Assembly: GCF_900092335.1 (NCBI RefSeq)
Contig: NZ_LT596208.1
Location: forward strand, 562,015 to 626,014
Direction: 5' to 3'
DNA from: Corynebacterium phoceense
GTDB lineage: Bacteria > Actinomycetota > Actinomycetes > Mycobacteriales > Mycobacteriaceae
Length of the DNA stretch: 64,000 bases
Of the stretch, positions 62,063 through 64,000 are shown piece by piece. Under the pieces are notes generated by a model. It did not search any database. It was not told the DNA's origin and worked only from the letters and a program-made list of their open reading frames with translations. Each line of letters opens with the position of its first letter. Within the stretch, counting starts at the first letter, position 1. Position numbers and translations under genes: made by a program.

Positions 62063-63406
62063 GTGAGCACGACGGACTTCAACACGCTGCCGGCGCACGT
62101 GTGGCCGCGCAACGCCCGCCGCGAGGAGGACGGCGTCGTCACCATTGCCGGCGTCCCGCTGCCGGAGCTCGCCGAGCAGTTCGGCACGCCGCTCTACGTC
62201 TTCGACGAAGACGACTTCCGTGCGCGCTGCCGAGAGATGGCGGACGCCTTCGGAGGCCCGGACCACATCCACTACGCGTCCAAGGCGTTTATCACCAAGC
62301 GCGTGGTCAATTGGGTCAACGAGGAAGGCCTGTGCCTTGACGTCGCTTCGCTCAACGAGTGCAAGATCGCGCTCGCCGCGAACTTCCCGCCGTCGCGCAT
62401 GACCGCGCACGGCAATAACAAGGAAAAGGAGTACCTCGAGCTCTGCGTCGACAACGGCGTGGCTCACGTCGTGCTGGACAACGAGGGCGAGCTGGCGCAG
62501 CTCAACGAGATTGCCGCCGCGGCGGGTCGCGTCCAGAACGTCATGATCCGCGTGAAGCCCGGTGTCGACGCCCACACGCACGAGTTCATCGCCACCTCGC
62601 ACGAGGACCAGAAGTTCGGAATCTCGCTCGCTACCGGCGCCGCCTTCGACGCAGCCCGCGCGTGCCTCGAGGCCTCCAACCTCAACCTCGTGGGCTTGCA
62701 CTGCCATGTCGGCTCGTCCGTCTTCAACGCGGAGGGCTTCAAGCTTGCCGCCGAGCGCGTGCTCGCGCTCTACAAGCGTATCCACACCGAGCTCGGCGTC
62801 GCCTTGCCCGAGCTCGATCTCGGCGGCGGCTTTGGCATTCCCTACATGGAATACGAGCAAGCCCTCGATGTCGCGTCGCTCGCCGCGGATCTGCTGGCCG
62901 CCGTAGACCGCACGGCCCAGGAGCTCGGCATCGCCGCACCCTTCGTCCTCGTCGAGCCCGGCCGCTCCCTCGTGGGCGCGTCTGCGGTCACGCTCTACCG
63001 CATCGGTACCGTCAAGGACGTGGAAACCGGCAAGGCCGAGCTGCCCATCCGCCGCTATCTGTCCGTTGACGGCGGCATGTCGGACAATATCCGTCCGGCT
63101 CTCTACGGCTCCGAGTACGACGTACGTCTCGTCGGCCGCGAGACCGAGGCCACGTCCGTCGACTCCCGCGTCGTGGGCTTCCACTGCGAGTCCGGCGATA
63201 TTCTCATCGACGAGCGCACGCTCCCCGGCGACATCACGACGGGCGACCTCGTCGCTTTTGCTACGACGGGCGCGTACCAGTACATGATGTCCTCGCGTTA
63301 CAACGGTGCGCTGCGTCCAGCCATCGTGTCCGTGCGCAATGGCGATGCCAGCCTCATGCTGCGCCGCGAAACCGTCGCGGATCTGCTCGCTCTCGAGGCC
63401 GACTAA
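62063..63406 (+). CDS. lysA: Diaminopimelate decarboxylase
   Basis: LysA decarboxylates meso-DAP to L-lysine. The 447-residue PLP enzyme has [13 protein letters not shown] (PLP lysine, about 70-82), [36 protein letters not shown] and CESGDIL (catalytic Cys near 375). GTG start abuts the argS stop (TAA-GTG), so it is co-transcribed. Complete. Terminator at 63432. Confidence 0.96.
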   Translation: MSTTDFNTLPAHVWPRNARREEDGVVTIAGVPLPELAEQFGTPLYVFDEDDFRARCREMADAFGGPDHIHYASKAFITKRVVNWVNEEGLCLDVASLNECKIALAANFPPSRMTAHGNNKEKEYLELCVDNGVAHVVLDNEGELAQLNEIAAAAGRVQNVMIRVKPGVDAHTHEFIATSHEDQKFGISLATGAAFDAARACLEASNLNLVGLHCHVGSSVFNAEGFKLAAERVLALYKRIHTELGVALPELDLGGGFGIPYMEYEQALDVASLAADLLAAVDRTAQELGIAAPFVLVEPGRSLVGASAVTLYRIGTVKDVETGKAELPIRRYLSVDGGMSDNIRPALYGSEYDVRLVGRETEATSVDSRVVGFHCESGDILIDERTLPGDITTGDLVAFATTGAYQYMMSSRYNGALRPAIVSVRNGDASLMLRRETVADLLALEAD

Positions 63407-63431
63407 AGCCCACCGCACGCAATATTTATTC

Positions 63432-63469
63432 ACGCCCCGCAGCCTGGAATTCCCAGTTCAGCGGGGCGT
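63432..63469 (+). terminator. Terminator after lysA
   Basis: Outer arms ACGCCCCGC (63432-63440) and GCGGGGCGT (63461-63469), with an inner short stem; GTTTT follows at 63475. Confidence 0.75.
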
Positions 63470-63523
63470 CGGACGTTTTCTCCTACTGATGTGCCGCCCA
63501 TCGGCGGGGGACTAGTGCGCGAG

Positions 63524-63539
63524 TAGACCGAGGGGTCTG
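63524..63539 (+). promoter_or_regulatory. McbR-like operator upstream of hom
   Basis: TAGAC-CGAGGG-GTCTG matches the C. glutamicum McbR consensus TAGAC-N6-GTCTA except for the last base. It abuts a TATTAT box (63540-63545) and lies 50 bases before the hom start. McbR represses methionine-pathway genes including hom in C. glutamicum. Confidence 0.6.
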
Positions 63540-63590
63540 TATTATGAGCGGAAGCAATTATTACACCCACTATTTTCAAGGGGACACCTC

Positions 63591-64000
63591 ATGGCGAATA
63601 ACCAGGCAGCAACCACCTATGGCCACGGCAAGGGTATCGGCGCGACCGTCGGCATCGCGCTGTTGGGTATGGGTACCGTTGGTGCCGAGGTGTTCCGACT
63701 CATCAACGAAAATGCCAACGACTTTGAGCAGCGCATCGGCGGCCCCGTCGCCGTTCGCGGCATCGCTGTCTCGGACACCTCCAAGGAGCGCCCGGGCGTT
63801 CCTGCGGAGCTGCTCACCACGGATGCTCATGCGCTCATCAACCGCGACGACGTCGACGTCGTCGTCGAGGTCATCGGTGGCATCGACTACCCGCGCGAGC
63901 TCGTCCTCGCTGCGCTCAGGGCCGGCAAGTCTGTCGTGACCGCCAACAAGGCGCTCGTAGCCGCGCACGCGGATGAGCTCGCCGCCGCCGCTAACGCCGC
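63591..64000 (+). CDS. hom: Homoserine dehydrogenase, N-terminal part (3' end outside window)
   Basis: Hom reduces aspartate semialdehyde to homoserine for threonine and methionine. The visible 136 residues hold the NAD(P)-binding motif GIALLGMGTVGAEVFRL (about 24-40), VAVRGIAVSD, then DDVDVVVEVIGGIDYPRELVLAALRAGKSVVTANKALVAAHADEL. ATG at 63591 follows a GGGGA site. hom after argS-lysA is the standard corynebacterial order. The catalytic domain lies beyond the window. Confidence 0.95.
   Translation, partial: MANNQAATTYGHGKGIGATVGIALLGMGTVGAEVFRLINENANDFEQRIGGPVAVRGIAVSDTSKERPGVPAELLTTDAHALINRDDVDVVVEVIGGIDYPRELVLAALRAGKSVVTANKALVAAHADELAAAANA

Noticed and set aside
60317..63433. A very long open frame (over 1000 codons) on the minus strand across argS and lysA
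   Set aside because: It is antisense to two certain genes, has no family-like motifs and reflects high-GC codon use of the opposite strand.

Overview
The window looks like a chromosomal segment of a high-GC Corynebacterium. Evidence is gene content and order that I know from Corynebacterium and its relatives: dapC/dapD/dapE, divergent glgA and glgC, sigE-cseE-tatB-mrp, the fused E1/E2 2-oxoglutarate dehydrogenase odhA (kgd), putP, a RosR-like MarR regulator, and argS-lysA-hom. Many starts are GTG, and many genes appear to be leaderless. The species is not determined; it is not C. glutamicum itself.

Layout. 0-10.8 kb: the end of dapC, a pseudouridine synthase, a GtrA membrane protein, a lipoprotein, two paralogous amino-acid permeases, an unusual Clp-type AAA+ ATPase with a YbjN-like partner, then dapD and dapE (lysine and peptidoglycan precursor synthesis). 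10.8-17.5 kb: a LOG-family protein, a DivIVA-like protein, a DUF3117 protein, an rRNA methyltransferase, a GH32-like protein that has lost its catalytic residues, and divergent glgA/glgC. 17.5-23 kb: a small exported peptide with decayed DNA beside it, an O-methyltransferase, sigE, its anti-sigma factor cseE, tatB, mrp and a ProX-like lipoprotein. 23-32.6 kb: odhA, an EcsC-like protein, a type B carboxylesterase, a very acidic protein, an ECF S-component-like membrane protein and an unknown protein. 32.6-41.5 kb: an MFS transporter with an RpiR regulator, an Old Yellow Enzyme, an aldehyde dehydrogenase, a DEAD-box RNA helicase with an RGG tail, a small membrane protein and an HNH nuclease. 41.5-52.9 kb: putP, a four-gene DNA-transaction cluster (SNF2 helicase, SWIM protein, SbcD/YhaO-like nuclease, SbcC/YhaN-like ATPase), a RosR-like regulator and two small proteins. 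53-64 kb: tRNA-Arg(CCG), a secreted serine hydrolase, the lutABC lactate-oxidation operon with lactate permease lctP, argS, lysA and the start of hom under a McbR-like operator.

Most of the window is core metabolism. The lysine/threonine branch (dapC, dapD, dapE, lysA, hom), glycogen synthesis (glgA, glgC) and lactate use (lctP, lutABC) are all represented. I see no insertion sequence, prophage, CRISPR array or rRNA. The least explained items are the Clp-like/YbjN pair, the GH32 pseudoenzyme, the hookless SbcC-like ATPase cluster, and several palindromes and direct repeats in promoters.
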